Shown here in pieces: positions 17,223-24,898 of a DNA stretch of 64,000 nucleotides. Within the stretch, counting starts at the first letter, position 1. The number at the start of each line of letters is the position of its first letter. The notes beneath the pieces were generated by a model that had not been told where the DNA came from, searched no databases, and saw nothing but the letters and a program-made list of their open reading frames with translations. Origin of the DNA: Mixta intestinalis (lineage in GTDB: Bacteria > Pseudomonadota > Gammaproteobacteria > Enterobacterales > Enterobacteriaceae); the NCBI RefSeq assembly GCF_009914055.1, contig NZ_CP028271.1, forward strand, positions 558,001 to 622,000, given 5' to 3'. The translations under genes and the position numbers were made by a program.

Positions 17223-18395
17223 ATGCACCAAACGCAGGTTGATATCGCCGTGGTTGGCGGAGGTATGGTTGGCGCGGCGTTGGCCAGCGGGCTGACGCAG
17301 CAGGGCTTTCAGGTGGCGGTGCTGGAGCGTGATACGCCGCCCGCGTTTCATCCGGAGGCACCGCCCGATATTCGCATTTCGGCTATCGGCTGCGCCTCGG
17401 TCGCGTTATTAAAAGAGCTGGAGGCGTGGCCCGGCGTGATGCAGATGCGCTGTGCACCTTATCGTCGCCTGGAAACCTGGGAGTGGCAGACAGCGCGGGT
17501 GCAGTTTGATGCGCAGAGCCTGGGGCTGCCGGAGTTAGGTTACATGGTCGAGAATAATGTGCTGCAACTGGCGCTATGGCAGCGATTGCAACAGCAACCG
17601 GTAACGCTGTTCGCACCGGCAAAATTATCGACGCTTGAGCAATATAATGGCGGCTGGCGGCTGACGCTGGAGGAAGGGCAGCAGCTTACTGCCCGGCTGG
17701 TAATCGGCGCTGACGGGGCGAATTCGCAGATACGTCAGCTGACCGGTATCGGCATTCAGGGCTGGAATTACAGTCAGTCCTGCATGTTGATTAGTGTCGA
17801 ACTGGAGCGTGAGGCAGGCGATACCACCTGGCAGCATTTTACGCCTGACGGCCCGCACGCGCTGCTGCCGCTTTATGGCCGCTGGGCCTCACTGGTCTGG
17901 TATGACAGCCCGGCGCGCATCCGTCAGCTACAGGCGCTGCCGCCGGAGCAGCTGGAAAAAGAGGTCGCCCGCTGCTTCCCGGCGCGTCTGGGGCGCTTTC
18001 GCGTCCATCAGGCGGCTTCCTTCCCACTGGTACGCCGCCACGCCAGCCGCTATGTGCTGCCAGGCGTAGCGTTGGTAGGCGATGCGGCACATACCATCAA
18101 TCCGCTCGCGGGGCAGGGGGTTAATCTCGGCTATCGCGATGTTGATGCGCTAATCGATGTGTTGACCACGGCGCGTAATCAGGCCGAAGACTGGGCTTCC
18201 GAGCGCGTGCTGTTGCGTTATCAGCGTCAGCGTCAGCGGGATAATTTGCTGATGCAGAGCGGTATGGATTTCTTCTATTTTACCTTCAGTAATCGCCTGG
18301 TGCCGCTACGGCTACTGCGTAACGTCGGATTAATGGCGGCGGAGCGCGCGGGTGTGTTGAAGCGTCAGGCATTGCGTTACGCGTTAGGACTGTAA
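17223..18395 (+). CDS. ubiF: 3-demethoxyubiquinol 3-hydroxylase UbiF
   Basis: FAD-dependent monooxygenase of ubiquinone biosynthesis that hydroxylates C5 of the quinone ring. The 390 residues show the N-terminal FAD motif VAVVGGGMVGAALASGL, the middle motif VIGADGANSQIRQ and the C-terminal GDAAHTINPLAGQGVNLGYRD typical of UbiH/UbiF/VisC hydroxylases. An AAGGAAA ribosome binding site precedes the ATG. Followed by a hairpin at 18403-18422 and the convergent tRNA terminator. Confidence 0.95.
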   Translation: MHQTQVDIAVVGGGMVGAALASGLTQQGFQVAVLERDTPPAFHPEAPPDIRISAIGCASVALLKELEAWPGVMQMRCAPYRRLETWEWQTARVQFDAQSLGLPELGYMVENNVLQLALWQRLQQQPVTLFAPAKLSTLEQYNGGWRLTLEEGQQLTARLVIGADGANSQIRQLTGIGIQGWNYSQSCMLISVELEREAGDTTWQHFTPDGPHALLPLYGRWASLVWYDSPARIRQLQALPPEQLEKEVARCFPARLGRFRVHQAASFPLVRRHASRYVLPGVALVGDAAHTINPLAGQGVNLGYRDVDALIDVLTTARNQAEDWASERVLLRYQRQRQRDNLLMQSGMDFFYFTFSNRLVPLRLLRNVGLMAAERAGVLKRQALRYALGL

Positions 18396-18402
18396 ATTTG
18401 AG

Positions 18403-18426
18403 CGGGCAGGGAAACCTGCCCGTTAA
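18403..18426 (+). terminator. Hairpin after ubiF
   Basis: Stem CGGGCAGG / CCTGCCCG with GAAA tetraloop 8 bases past the ubiF stop, followed by TTAAAAG. The T-run is weak, so this is a partial terminator or 3' end stabiliser; the bidirectional terminator at 18447-18473 probably finishes the job. Confidence 0.5.
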
Positions 18427-18446
18427 AAGAGCTGAATCGCAGACGC

Positions 18447-18473
18447 AAAAAAGCCCGCAAAAGCGGGCTTTTT
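18447..18473. terminator. Bidirectional terminator between ubiF and the tRNA operon
   Basis: Symmetric A6-GCCCGC-AAAA-GCGGGC-T5 structure. It can stop the minus-strand tRNA operon, ending 10 bases past the last tRNA, and plus-strand ubiF transcription. Confidence 0.85.
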
Positions 18474-18482
18474 CACACTGTT

Positions 18483-18557
18483 TGGCTGGGGTGCAGGGAT
18501 TCGAACCCCGGAATGCCGGAATCAGAATCCGGTGCCTTACCGCTTGGCGACACCCCA
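18483..18557 (-). tRNA. glnX: tRNA-Gln (anticodon CTG)
   Basis: 75 nt including encoded CCA. Acceptor stem TGGGGTG/CACCCCA with discriminator G. The anticodon loop TTCTGAT between CCGGA and TCCGG gives anticodon CTG. The T-stem has one G:U wobble (CGGGG/CCCTG). It is the last gene of the seven-tRNA operon. It differs from the next copy by paired changes in acceptor and T stems. Confidence 0.97.
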
Positions 18558-18583
18558 ATAAATTGGGATAAACAGTTTGTAAT

Positions 18584-18658
18584 TGGCTGGGGTACGAGGA
18601 TTCGAACCTCGGAATGCCGGAATCAGAATCCGGTGCCTTACCGCTTGGCGATACCCCA
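18584..18658 (-). tRNA. glnV: tRNA-Gln (anticodon CTG)
   Basis: 75 nt including CCA. Acceptor TGGGGTA/TACCCCA, anticodon loop TTCTGAT (CTG), T-stem CGAGG/CCTCG. Near-identical tandem copy of the neighbouring CTG gene. E. coli glnV and glnX occupy the same places. Confidence 0.97.
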
Positions 18659-18664
18659 ATAAAT

Positions 18665-18741
18665 TGGTGGCTACGACGGGATTTGAACCTGTGACCCCAT
18701 CATTATGAGTGATGTGCTCTAACCAGCTGAGCTACGTAGCC
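18665..18741 (-). tRNA. metU: tRNA-Met, elongator (anticodon CAT)
   Basis: 77 nt including CCA. Acceptor GGCTACG/CGTAGCC, discriminator A, anticodon loop CTCATAA. The first acceptor pair is a standard G-C, so this is the elongator and not the initiator. Identical in sequence to the copy at 19064-19140. Confidence 0.97.
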
Positions 18742-18765
18742 AGACTTCACTGCTTCATTCTGGTG

Positions 18766-18840
18766 TGGCTGGGATACCTGGATTCGAACCAGGGAATGCC
18801 GGTATCAAAAACCGGTGCCTTACCGCTTGGCGATATCCCA
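18766..18840 (-). tRNA. glnW: tRNA-Gln (anticodon TTG)
   Basis: 75 nt including CCA. Acceptor TGGGATA/TATCCCA, anticodon loop TTTTGAT (TTG, reads CAA). It differs from the copy at 18876 by one compensated acceptor pair (A-T here, G-C there). Confidence 0.97.
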
Positions 18841-18875
18841 ATATCCGAACACGTATCTGTGTTACACCAGAATGA

Positions 18876-18950
18876 TGGCTGGGGTACCTGGATTCGAACC
18901 AGGGAATGCCGGTATCAAAAACCGGTGCCTTACCGCTTGGCGATACCCCA
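18876..18950 (-). tRNA. glnU: tRNA-Gln (anticodon TTG)
   Basis: 75 nt including CCA. Acceptor TGGGGTA/TACCCCA, anticodon TTG in loop TTTTGAT. Tandem copy of the gene at 18766. Confidence 0.97.
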
Positions 18951-18970
18951 TCCGCTGCCGATGACTAAAA

Positions 18971-19055
18971 TGGTGCGGGAGGCGAGACTTGAACTCGCAC
19001 ACCTTGCGGCGCCAGAACCTAAATCTGGTGCGTCTACCAATTTCGCCACTCCCGC
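18971..19055 (-). tRNA. leuW: tRNA-Leu (anticodon TAG)
   Basis: 85 nt including CCA, with the long variable arm of a class II tRNA. Acceptor GCGGGAG/CTCCCGC, discriminator A, anticodon loop TTTAGGT (TAG, reads CUA). Second gene of the operon. Confidence 0.97.
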
Positions 19056-19063
19056 AAAAAAGA

Positions 19064-19140
19064 TGGTGGCTACGACGGGATTTGAACCTGTGACCCCATC
19101 ATTATGAGTGATGTGCTCTAACCAGCTGAGCTACGTAGCC
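19064..19140 (-). tRNA. metT: tRNA-Met, elongator (anticodon CAT), first gene of operon
   Basis: 77 nt including CCA, identical to the copy at 18665-18741. It lies about 35 bases downstream of the operon promoter at 19181-19209. The order Met-Leu-Gln-Gln-Met-Gln-Gln equals E. coli metT-leuW-glnU-glnW-metU-glnV-glnX. Confidence 0.97.
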
Positions 19141-19173
19141 ATCTTTTTTTCGCGTTACCTTCATCGGCGTTGC

Positions 19174-19209
19174 GGGGCGCATTATGCGTATTGCGCTCAA
19201 CAGCGTCAA
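19174..19209 (-). promoter_or_regulatory. Stringent-type promoter of the tRNA operon
   Basis: Minus-strand -35 TTGACG (19204-19209), 17-base spacer, -10 CATAAT (19181-19186), followed by the GC-rich discriminator GCGCCCC (19174-19180). GC-rich discriminators are typical of stable-RNA promoters inhibited by ppGpp and DksA. It sits about 35 bases before the first tRNA. Confidence 0.85.
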
Positions 19210-19310
19210 CAAGTTTTTTGCCGTTTTTCCTTGTTCCCGCATCGTTTGACTGGCTTATAACCAGCATGATGAGAAAAAAGACAATTTTTGATCGTAACTG
19301 CAGCAGAAGC

Positions 19311-19336
19311 AATAAAGAACGGGCCGTAAAGGCCCG
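19311..19336 (-). terminator. Terminator after asnB
   Basis: Minus-strand stem CGGGCC / GGCCCG with loop TTTAC, followed by TTCTTTATT, 28 bases past the asnB stop. Confidence 0.75.
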
Positions 19337-19363
19337 AATTACGTTGCGCTAAAGGCGAACAGG

Positions 19364-21028
19364 TTAGTAGGCGGACTGGTGCACGCCAACCGCGCGGCCT
19401 GACGGATCGTCCATTTTTTTGAAGGCTTCGTCCCATTCAATCGCTTTAGCAGAAGAGCAGGCGACGGAAGGGCCGCCCGGTACGCATTCTGCCGCGCTCG
19501 GCAGCGGGAACAGCTCTTCAAAGATCTCACGATAGAGGTAGCCCTCTTTAGACGTCGGCGTGTTGTACGGGAAGCGATAGTGAGCGGTCTGTAGCTGCTG
19601 ATCGCTTACCTGCTGCTGCGCCACTTCTTTCAGCGTATCGATCCAGCTATAGCCGACGCCATCAGAAAACTGCTCTTTCTGACGCCACACTACGCTTTCC
19701 GGCAGATAGGAGGAGAAGCACTCGCGCAGAATGTGTTTTTCCATTTTGCCGTTGCTGCCGCACATTTTATCCTGCGGGTTAATGCTCATCGCCACGTCGA
19801 GGAATTTCTTGTCGAGGAAAGGCACGCGTGCCTCCACGCCCCAGGCGGCCATCGATTTGTTGGCACGCGCGCAGTCATACATATGCAGCGCCAGCAGCTT
19901 GCGCACGTTTTCATCATGGAACTCTTGCGCGTTCGGTGCTTTGTGGAAGTAAAGATAGCCGCCAAACACCTCGTCGGCCCCTTCGCCGGAAAGCACCATT
20001 TTGATTCCCATCGCTTTAATCATGCGCGACATCAGGTACATCGGCGTTGAGGCGCGGATGGTGGTGACGTCATACGTTTCGATGTGATAGATCACGTCGC
20101 GAATCGCATCCAGCCCTTCCTGCACGGTAAAGTGAAGTTCGTGGTGCACCGTGCCGAGATGGTCCGCCACTTTTTTCGCTGCCTGTAAATCGGGTGAACC
20201 AGCCAGGCCGATGGCGAAAGAGTGCAGCTGCGGCCACCAGGCTTCGCTTTGATCGTGATCCTCAACGCGTTTTGCCGCGAAACGCTTGGTGATGGCAGAA
20301 ATAATTGAGGAATCAAGCCCGCCGGAGAGCAGTACGCCATAAGGTACGTCAGACATCAGGTGGCTTTTTACTGATTCTTCCAGCGCGTCTTTCAGTGCGG
20401 CGGCGTCAGTGACCTTATCGGCTACGTTGCGATACTCCATCCAGTCACGCTGGTAGTAGCGACGCATTTCACCATCGGTGCTGGAGAGATAGCTTCCCGG
20501 CGGGAATTCTTTAATAGAACGACAGACCGGCACCAGCGATTTCATTTCTGAAGAGACAAACAGGTTGCCGTGCTCGTCGTTCCCCATATAAAGCGGAATA
20601 ATACCGATATGATCGCGGCCAATCAGCCAGGTTTTCTTTTCGCTGTCGTAGAGAATAAAGGCGAACATACCCTGCAGGTCGTCAAGGAAATCGACGCCTT
20701 TTTCCTGGTAAAGTGCCAGAATAACTTCACAGTCGGAGCCGGTCTGAAACTCGTAGCGATCGCTCAGCTCTGCGCGCAGTGCCTGATGGTTATAGATTTC
20801 CCCATTGACGGCCAGCACATGCGTGCGGGCGGCGTTGTAAAGCGGCTGAGCGCCGTTGTTTACGTCAACAATAGAAAGACGCTCATGAACCAAAATGGCA
20901 TGTTCGTCAGCGTAAACGCCAGACCAGTCCGGTCCACGGTGACGCATTAAACGGGAAAGCTCCAGCGCTTTTTTACGCAGTTCGGAAGCATCGCTTTTCA
21001 GATCGAGTACACCAAAAATTGAACACAT
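19364..21028 (-). CDS. asnB: Asparagine synthase B (glutamine-hydrolysing)
   Basis: Makes asparagine from aspartate, ATP and glutamine. The 554-residue protein has the N-terminal class II glutaminase with nucleophile Cys2 (MCSIFGVLD), followed by the synthetase domain with the PP-loop VLLSGGLDSSIISAI. ALHMYDCARANKSMAAWGVEARVPFLD is the conserved synthetase stretch. Length matches E. coli AsnB. It follows nagBAC on the same strand but is separated by the nagC terminator and its own leader. Confidence 0.97.
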   Translation of the reverse strand: MCSIFGVLDLKSDASELRKKALELSRLMRHRGPDWSGVYADEHAILVHERLSIVDVNNGAQPLYNAARTHVLAVNGEIYNHQALRAELSDRYEFQTGSDCEVILALYQEKGVDFLDDLQGMFAFILYDSEKKTWLIGRDHIGIIPLYMGNDEHGNLFVSSEMKSLVPVCRSIKEFPPGSYLSSTDGEMRRYYQRDWMEYRNVADKVTDAAALKDALEESVKSHLMSDVPYGVLLSGGLDSSIISAITKRFAAKRVEDHDQSEAWWPQLHSFAIGLAGSPDLQAAKKVADHLGTVHHELHFTVQEGLDAIRDVIYHIETYDVTTIRASTPMYLMSRMIKAMGIKMVLSGEGADEVFGGYLYFHKAPNAQEFHDENVRKLLALHMYDCARANKSMAAWGVEARVPFLDKKFLDVAMSINPQDKMCGSNGKMEKHILRECFSSYLPESVVWRQKEQFSDGVGYSWIDTLKEVAQQQVSDQQLQTAHYRFPYNTPTSKEGYLYREIFEELFPLPSAAECVPGGPSVACSSAKAIEWDEAFKKMDDPSGRAVGVHQSAY

Positions 21029-21083
21029 AACCTGCTCCTGATCTCACCTTCAAGGTGATGTTGTCATTGAGTGATGTTGGATG

Positions 21084-21102
21084 CGCAACGTTTGTCGTTG
21101 CG
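21084..21102 (-). repeat. Inverted repeat in the asnB leader
   Basis: CGCAACG - TTTGT - CGTTGCG, perfect 7-base arms, about 56 bases upstream of the asnB start. A direct repeat of GTGATGTTG (plus strand, near 21055 and 21072) lies between it and the gene. It could be an operator or an mRNA hairpin; the regulator is unknown. Confidence 0.35.
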
Positions 21103-21288
21103 TGATGAATATGAAAATGCGCTATTTACTGCATACAATGCAAGTGGTTTCCCATTTTTCTGATAAAAAGATTGACAGCTTCCGCATAAAATTGAATTTC
21201 ATCTAATAAAAAGGCCATAAAATTGATGAATCAGCAAAAAATGCCGGGGTGCGGATAAAAGTCAGGCTTTCGGAGAAGGGGAGCAGGA

Positions 21289-21316
21289 TAAAAAAACCAG
21301 CCGCAGGAGGCTGGTT
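21289..21316 (-). terminator. Terminator after nagC
   Basis: Minus-strand stem AACCAGCC / GGCTGGTT with a 6-base loop followed by TTTTTATCC. It ends the nagBAC transcript directly after nagC, where E. coli continues into nagD. Confidence 0.85.
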
Positions 21317-21324
21317 AGTGCAGA

Positions 21325-22545
21325 TTAATCTTCTAACAGATGCTGTAGTAAAGTGCCGTTAAGCATGGCACGTTTCGCCAGCGCAAAGGCACCGATAGCG
21401 GAACGATGATTCAGCGCGGAACGGACTACCGGTAAATTTTTGCGGAACGCCTTTAACGCCTGAGTATTAATGCAGCCCTCGATCGCCGGAAACAGCACCT
21501 TTTCTGCCTCGGTAATTTCCCCTGCCAGCACGATTTTTTGCGGATTAAATAAATTAATAGCGATGGCGATCGCTTTGCCGAGATAGCGTCCGGCATGTTC
21601 AATGACTTCCATTGCCAGCGCATCACCGCGGTTCGCTGCCTTGCCGATCGTCTGAATAGTGCAATCGTTCAGCGTCAATGTACTGGGATAGCCCTGCTGT
21701 AACAGATGACGTACGCGATTTTCCAGCGCACCGTTGGCGGCGATGGTTTCCAGGCAGCCGAAGTTACCGCAATGACAGCGCTCGCCCAGCGGATCGACCT
21801 GAATATGGCCTATCTCACCGACGTTGCCGTTGCTGCCGAGAAAGATCTGTCCATTGGCGATAATGCCTGCTCCGGTGCCGCGATGCAGACGCACCAGAAT
21901 GGAGTCGGCGCAGTCGCGACTTGCACCAAAATAGTGTTCCGCCAGTGCCAGGCTGCGAATATCGTGCCCGACGAAGCTGGTAACGTTGAAACGCTGCTGT
22001 AGGTTAGCCACCAGCGGCCAGTTATCCACCGCAATATGCGGCATATAACGGATAACGCCATTATCCGGATCGACCAGTCCCGGCAGGATAACGGCAATAG
22101 CGATTAGCTCGCGCAGCTTGCGCTGGTGGGATTCGCTAAAATGGGTAATGGCGTTAAACAGCGCGTGCTCCAGCGTTTCCTGGGTGCGCTCCGGCAGCGG
22201 GTAATGCTCTTCCGCCAGCGATTTGCCGCTCAGATCGTAGAGCGTTACCGTGGCATCATGGCGCCCCAATCTGACGCCAATGGTATGGAAGTTGCGGGTT
22301 TCAGTTATGATAGAGATAGCGCGGCGTCCACCGGTGGACGCCTGCTGGTCCACCTCTTTTATCAGGCCGCGCTCAATAAGCTGGCGTGTAATCTTCGTGA
22401 CGCTGGCGGGAGCAAGGTGGCTGTGTTCCGCAATCTGAATGCGGGATATCGGGCCTTGCTGATCGATAAGGCGGTAAACCGCTGCGCTGTTTAGCTGCTT
22501 TACAAGATCGACATTACCTATTTGTGCATGGCCGCCAGTGGTCAT
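21325..22545 (-). CDS. nagC: GlcNAc-6-phosphate-responsive repressor NagC (ROK family)
   Basis: Represses amino-sugar genes and is released by N-acetylglucosamine 6-phosphate. The 406 residues have an N-terminal winged helix (about residues 17-80; SRIQIAEHSHLAPASVTKITRQLIERGLI) and a ROK sugar-kinase-like domain with the zinc-binding segment GERCHCGNFGCLETIA. It lies 6 bases after nagA in the nagBAC operon. NagC-type operators are visible upstream of nagE and chiP in this window, so its local regulon is coherent. Confidence 0.97.
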   Translation of the reverse strand: MTTGGHAQIGNVDLVKQLNSAAVYRLIDQQGPISRIQIAEHSHLAPASVTKITRQLIERGLIKEVDQQASTGGRRAISIITETRNFHTIGVRLGRHDATVTLYDLSGKSLAEEHYPLPERTQETLEHALFNAITHFSESHQRKLRELIAIAVILPGLVDPDNGVIRYMPHIAVDNWPLVANLQQRFNVTSFVGHDIRSLALAEHYFGASRDCADSILVRLHRGTGAGIIANGQIFLGSNGNVGEIGHIQVDPLGERCHCGNFGCLETIAANGALENRVRHLLQQGYPSTLTLNDCTIQTIGKAANRGDALAMEVIEHAGRYLGKAIAIAINLFNPQKIVLAGEITEAEKVLFPAIEGCINTQALKAFRKNLPVVRSALNHRSAIGAFALAKRAMLNGTLLQHLLED

Positions 22546-22551
22546 TAATGA

Positions 22552-23700
22552 TTACTCGCTAAAGACTTCGTTACCGTTAACGATGGTCTTGATGATATGA
22601 AAATCACGCGTGAAGACGGCCAGGTTTGCGACTTTTCCCGCTTCAATTGAACCCAGCTGCTTATCTACGCCCATTGCCCGGGCTGGATAAAGCGTTGCCA
22701 TTCTCAGGGCTTCATCCAGTGAAATCCCAACCTGTTCAACGCAGTTGCGTATTCCCTCGATCATGGTCAGCGCCGATCCGCTAAGCGTTCCGTTTTCATC
22801 AACGCACAGCCCGTCCCGATAGTATATTGTTTTGCCAGCAAAAATGAACTGGTCAATAGATGCTCCTGCCGCTGCCGTTGCATCGGTGACTAAAACCAGC
22901 TTGTCTCCCTTAATGCGTTTAGCGTTACGCACGTTGGCATAGTGCACGTGCAGACCATCAATAATAATGCCGCAATAGACTTCAGGCGTATCAAGCAGAG
23001 CGCCGATCAGGCCAGGTTCACGTCCGGTCAGTGCGGGCATGGCGTTATAAAGATGTGTTGCAAAACTGATGCCCGCAGCAAAGCCGTTACGTGCTTCAGC
23101 ATAGGTGGCGTGAGAGTGTCCGGCAGAGATAATAATACCGGCCTCACGCAGCTGGCGGATAACGTGCGTATCCACCATTTCAGGTGCCAGCGTGATTTTG
23201 GTAATCGCTGCGGCGTTATCGCACAGAAACTGTACCAGCGCCGGATCGGGTTTGCGGATCAGTTCTGCGCGATGCGTCCCTTTTTTCGCCACGCTAAGCC
23301 ATGGTCCTTCAAGATGCAGGCCCAGCGCCTGGTGTGGATGCAGCGCCAGCCAGCTCTGCATTACTTCTACCGCACGAATCATTAGCTCGTCGGAGCTGGT
23401 AATCAGCGTCGGCAGGAAGCTGGTGCAGCCCGATTTCTCATTCGCCTTTTGCATAATAGCGAGCGTTTCCAGGCTCAGCGCATCGAGACTGTCATTAAAC
23501 TGCACGCCGCCGCAGCCGTTAAGCTGAACGTCGATAAAACCGGGAGACACAATTGCGCCGCCCACGTCACGCTGTTCACACTGCGCTGGCAGCTCGTTGT
23601 GCGGACAGACCCGTTCAATCAGGCCGTCTTTAATGACCACGGCATGATTATCCAGAATTTCGTGGCCGGTAAACAGGCGGCCATTCACTAAAGCGTACAT
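22552..23700 (-). CDS. nagA: N-acetylglucosamine-6-phosphate deacetylase NagA
   Basis: Removes acetate from GlcNAc-6-phosphate to give glucosamine-6-phosphate for NagB. The start at 23700 (MYALVNGRLFTGHEILDNHAVV) matches E. coli; an upstream-extended reading overlaps the hairpin and is rejected. The 382 residues carry the amidohydrolase motifs FIDVQLNGCGG, HLEGPW, SAGHSHA, THLYNAMP and the catalytic Asp in LVTDATAAAG. It is separated from nagB by a 66-base spacer with an 11-base-pair hairpin. Confidence 0.97.
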   Translation of the reverse strand: MYALVNGRLFTGHEILDNHAVVIKDGLIERVCPHNELPAQCEQRDVGGAIVSPGFIDVQLNGCGGVQFNDSLDALSLETLAIMQKANEKSGCTSFLPTLITSSDELMIRAVEVMQSWLALHPHQALGLHLEGPWLSVAKKGTHRAELIRKPDPALVQFLCDNAAAITKITLAPEMVDTHVIRQLREAGIIISAGHSHATYAEARNGFAAGISFATHLYNAMPALTGREPGLIGALLDTPEVYCGIIIDGLHVHYANVRNAKRIKGDKLVLVTDATAAAGASIDQFIFAGKTIYYRDGLCVDENGTLSGSALTMIEGIRNCVEQVGISLDEALRMATLYPARAMGVDKQLGSIEAGKVANLAVFTRDFHIIKTIVNGNEVFSE

Positions 23701-23724
23701 AATATTCTCCCGACTCAGGCGGCG

Positions 23725-23750
23725 TCTGTCCGGCACTCCTGCCGGACAGA
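23725..23750 (-). repeat. Intercistronic hairpin between nagB and nagA
   Basis: Perfect 11-base-pair stem TCTGTCCGGCA / TGCCGGACAGA with loop CTCC, without a T-run. It sits in the nagB-nagA spacer and is likely to affect relative mRNA stability of nagB and nagAC. Confidence 0.6.
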
Positions 23751-23766
23751 AGGTTAACTCTGGTGC

Positions 23767-24567
23767 TTACAGGCCCTGCATATTTTCCGCTTCCATTTCG
23801 CGGAAATATTTAACCGTTTTTACTTTAAGTTCCATGGTGGCAGGCTCATCGCACACCACCACGGCTTTAGCATGGAGCTGCAGGCAGCTGATGGTCCACA
23901 TATGGTTGACGTTGCCTTCTACCGCCGCCTGGAGCGCCTGTGCTTTTACGTGCCCGGTCACCAGAATCATCACTTCTTCCGCGTCCAGCAGCGTACCTAC
24001 ACCTACTGTCAGGGCATATTTCGGCACCTGATTAACGTCGCCGTCAAAGAAGCGCGAGTTAGCTACGCGGGTATCGTGCGTCAGCGTTTTGATACGGGTG
24101 CGGGATGCCAGTGAGGAAGCCGGTTCGTTGAAGGCGATGTGTCCATCGTTACCTACGCCGCCCATAAAGAGATGGATTTTCCCATAAGCGCGAATCTTTT
24201 CTTCATACTGGCGACATTCTGCGTCAATATCCGCAGCATTTCCATTAAGAAGATTTATGTTTTCGCGGGGAATATCAACGTGATCGAAGAAATTTCGATA
24301 CATAAAGCTGTGGTAGCTTTCCGGATGTTCTTTCGGCAGACCGACATACTCATCCATGTTAAAAGTCACCACATGTTTAAAGCTAACCTGGCCCGCTTTA
24401 TGCATTTCAATTAAATGCTTGTATGCTTCCAGCGGCGTGCCGCCGGTTGGCAGACCAAGAACGAAAGGTCGATCGGCGGTGGGTTTAAATGCATTGATAC
24501 GGTTTACAATATGGCGGGCGGCCCATTTACCTACCTGGGAAGCGTTCGCCAGAGGAATCAGTCTCAT
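23767..24567 (-). CDS. nagB: Glucosamine-6-phosphate deaminase NagB
   Basis: Converts glucosamine-6-phosphate to fructose-6-phosphate and ammonia. The 266-residue protein starts MRLIPLANASQVGKWAARHI and contains LGLPTGGTPLEAYK, the catalytic Asp in FNMDEYVGLP (near residue 72) and the HLFMGGVGNDGHIAFNEP motif. First gene of nagBAC, divergent from nagE across 331 bases containing NagC and CRP sites. Confidence 0.98.
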   Translation of the reverse strand: MRLIPLANASQVGKWAARHIVNRINAFKPTADRPFVLGLPTGGTPLEAYKHLIEMHKAGQVSFKHVVTFNMDEYVGLPKEHPESYHSFMYRNFFDHVDIPRENINLLNGNAADIDAECRQYEEKIRAYGKIHLFMGGVGNDGHIAFNEPASSLASRTRIKTLTHDTRVANSRFFDGDVNQVPKYALTVGVGTLLDAEEVMILVTGHVKAQALQAAVEGNVNHMWTISCLQLHAKAVVVCDEPATMELKVKTVKYFREMEAENMQGL

Positions 24568-24676
24568 ATTTTACCTCGTCTAAGCAATATTCAAGTCGAT
24601 GGTGGACGGTAGAGCAATGTGCTAAGCGTAGGGCAAGGGAGCAGATCCTGGCCGCAGAGAGAAGCGCCGTCCTGAT

Positions 24677-24693
24677 ATTTTAGATCATAAAAT
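24677..24693. promoter_or_regulatory. Candidate NagC operator on the nagB side
   Basis: A/T-rich imperfect palindrome ATTTTAGATCATAAAAT. Flanking A/T blocks fit NagC sites, but the GC core seen in the nagE-side site is missing, so this call is tentative. Confidence 0.4.
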
Positions 24694-24740
24694 AAGTTCT
24701 CAACGATAGCCAGAGGCTTTACCCGCAGAAATAAGATTAT

Positions 24741-24756
24741 GGTGACAAAAGTCACA
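24741..24756. promoter_or_regulatory. CRP binding site between nagB and nagE
   Basis: GGTGACAAAAGTCACA matches the CRP consensus TGTGA-N6-TCACA at nine of ten conserved positions. Its position between the two NagC sites fits cAMP-CRP activation of nagE and nagB. Confidence 0.8.
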
Positions 24757-24767
24757 GACAGAGCGCT

Positions 24768-24790
24768 TTTAATTTGCGAAGCGAATTAAA
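24768..24790. promoter_or_regulatory. NagC operator upstream of nagE
   Basis: 23-base near-palindrome with outer arms TTTAATT/AATTAAA and inner GC steps TTGCGAAGCGAA, which closely fits the NagC consensus (A/T arms around a TTCGCG-type core). About 110 bases upstream of the nagE GTG start. Confidence 0.75.
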
Positions 24791-24898
24791 TTATTTTTAC
24801 ACTGCACTACGGAAGTGGATTTTCGGCAGGTTATCTGAGGAATGTGATAACAAGAGTAACAGCTTCAGGGGCCTTTTTATGCTTACAAGGGGAAAATA

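Larger units (their letters stand above)
24568..24898. promoter_or_regulatory. Divergent nagB-nagE control region
   Basis: The 331 bases hold no gene. They contain a strong NagC operator near nagE (24768-24790), a weaker operator-like palindrome toward nagB (24677-24693) and a CRP site between them (24741-24756). This is the arrangement that in E. coli allows NagC to loop the DNA and repress both promoters while CRP activates. Confidence 0.7.

Noticed and set aside
18709..19107. 132-codon plus-strand frame
   Set aside because: It runs antisense through five tRNA genes; such frames appear in many genomes and are spurious.
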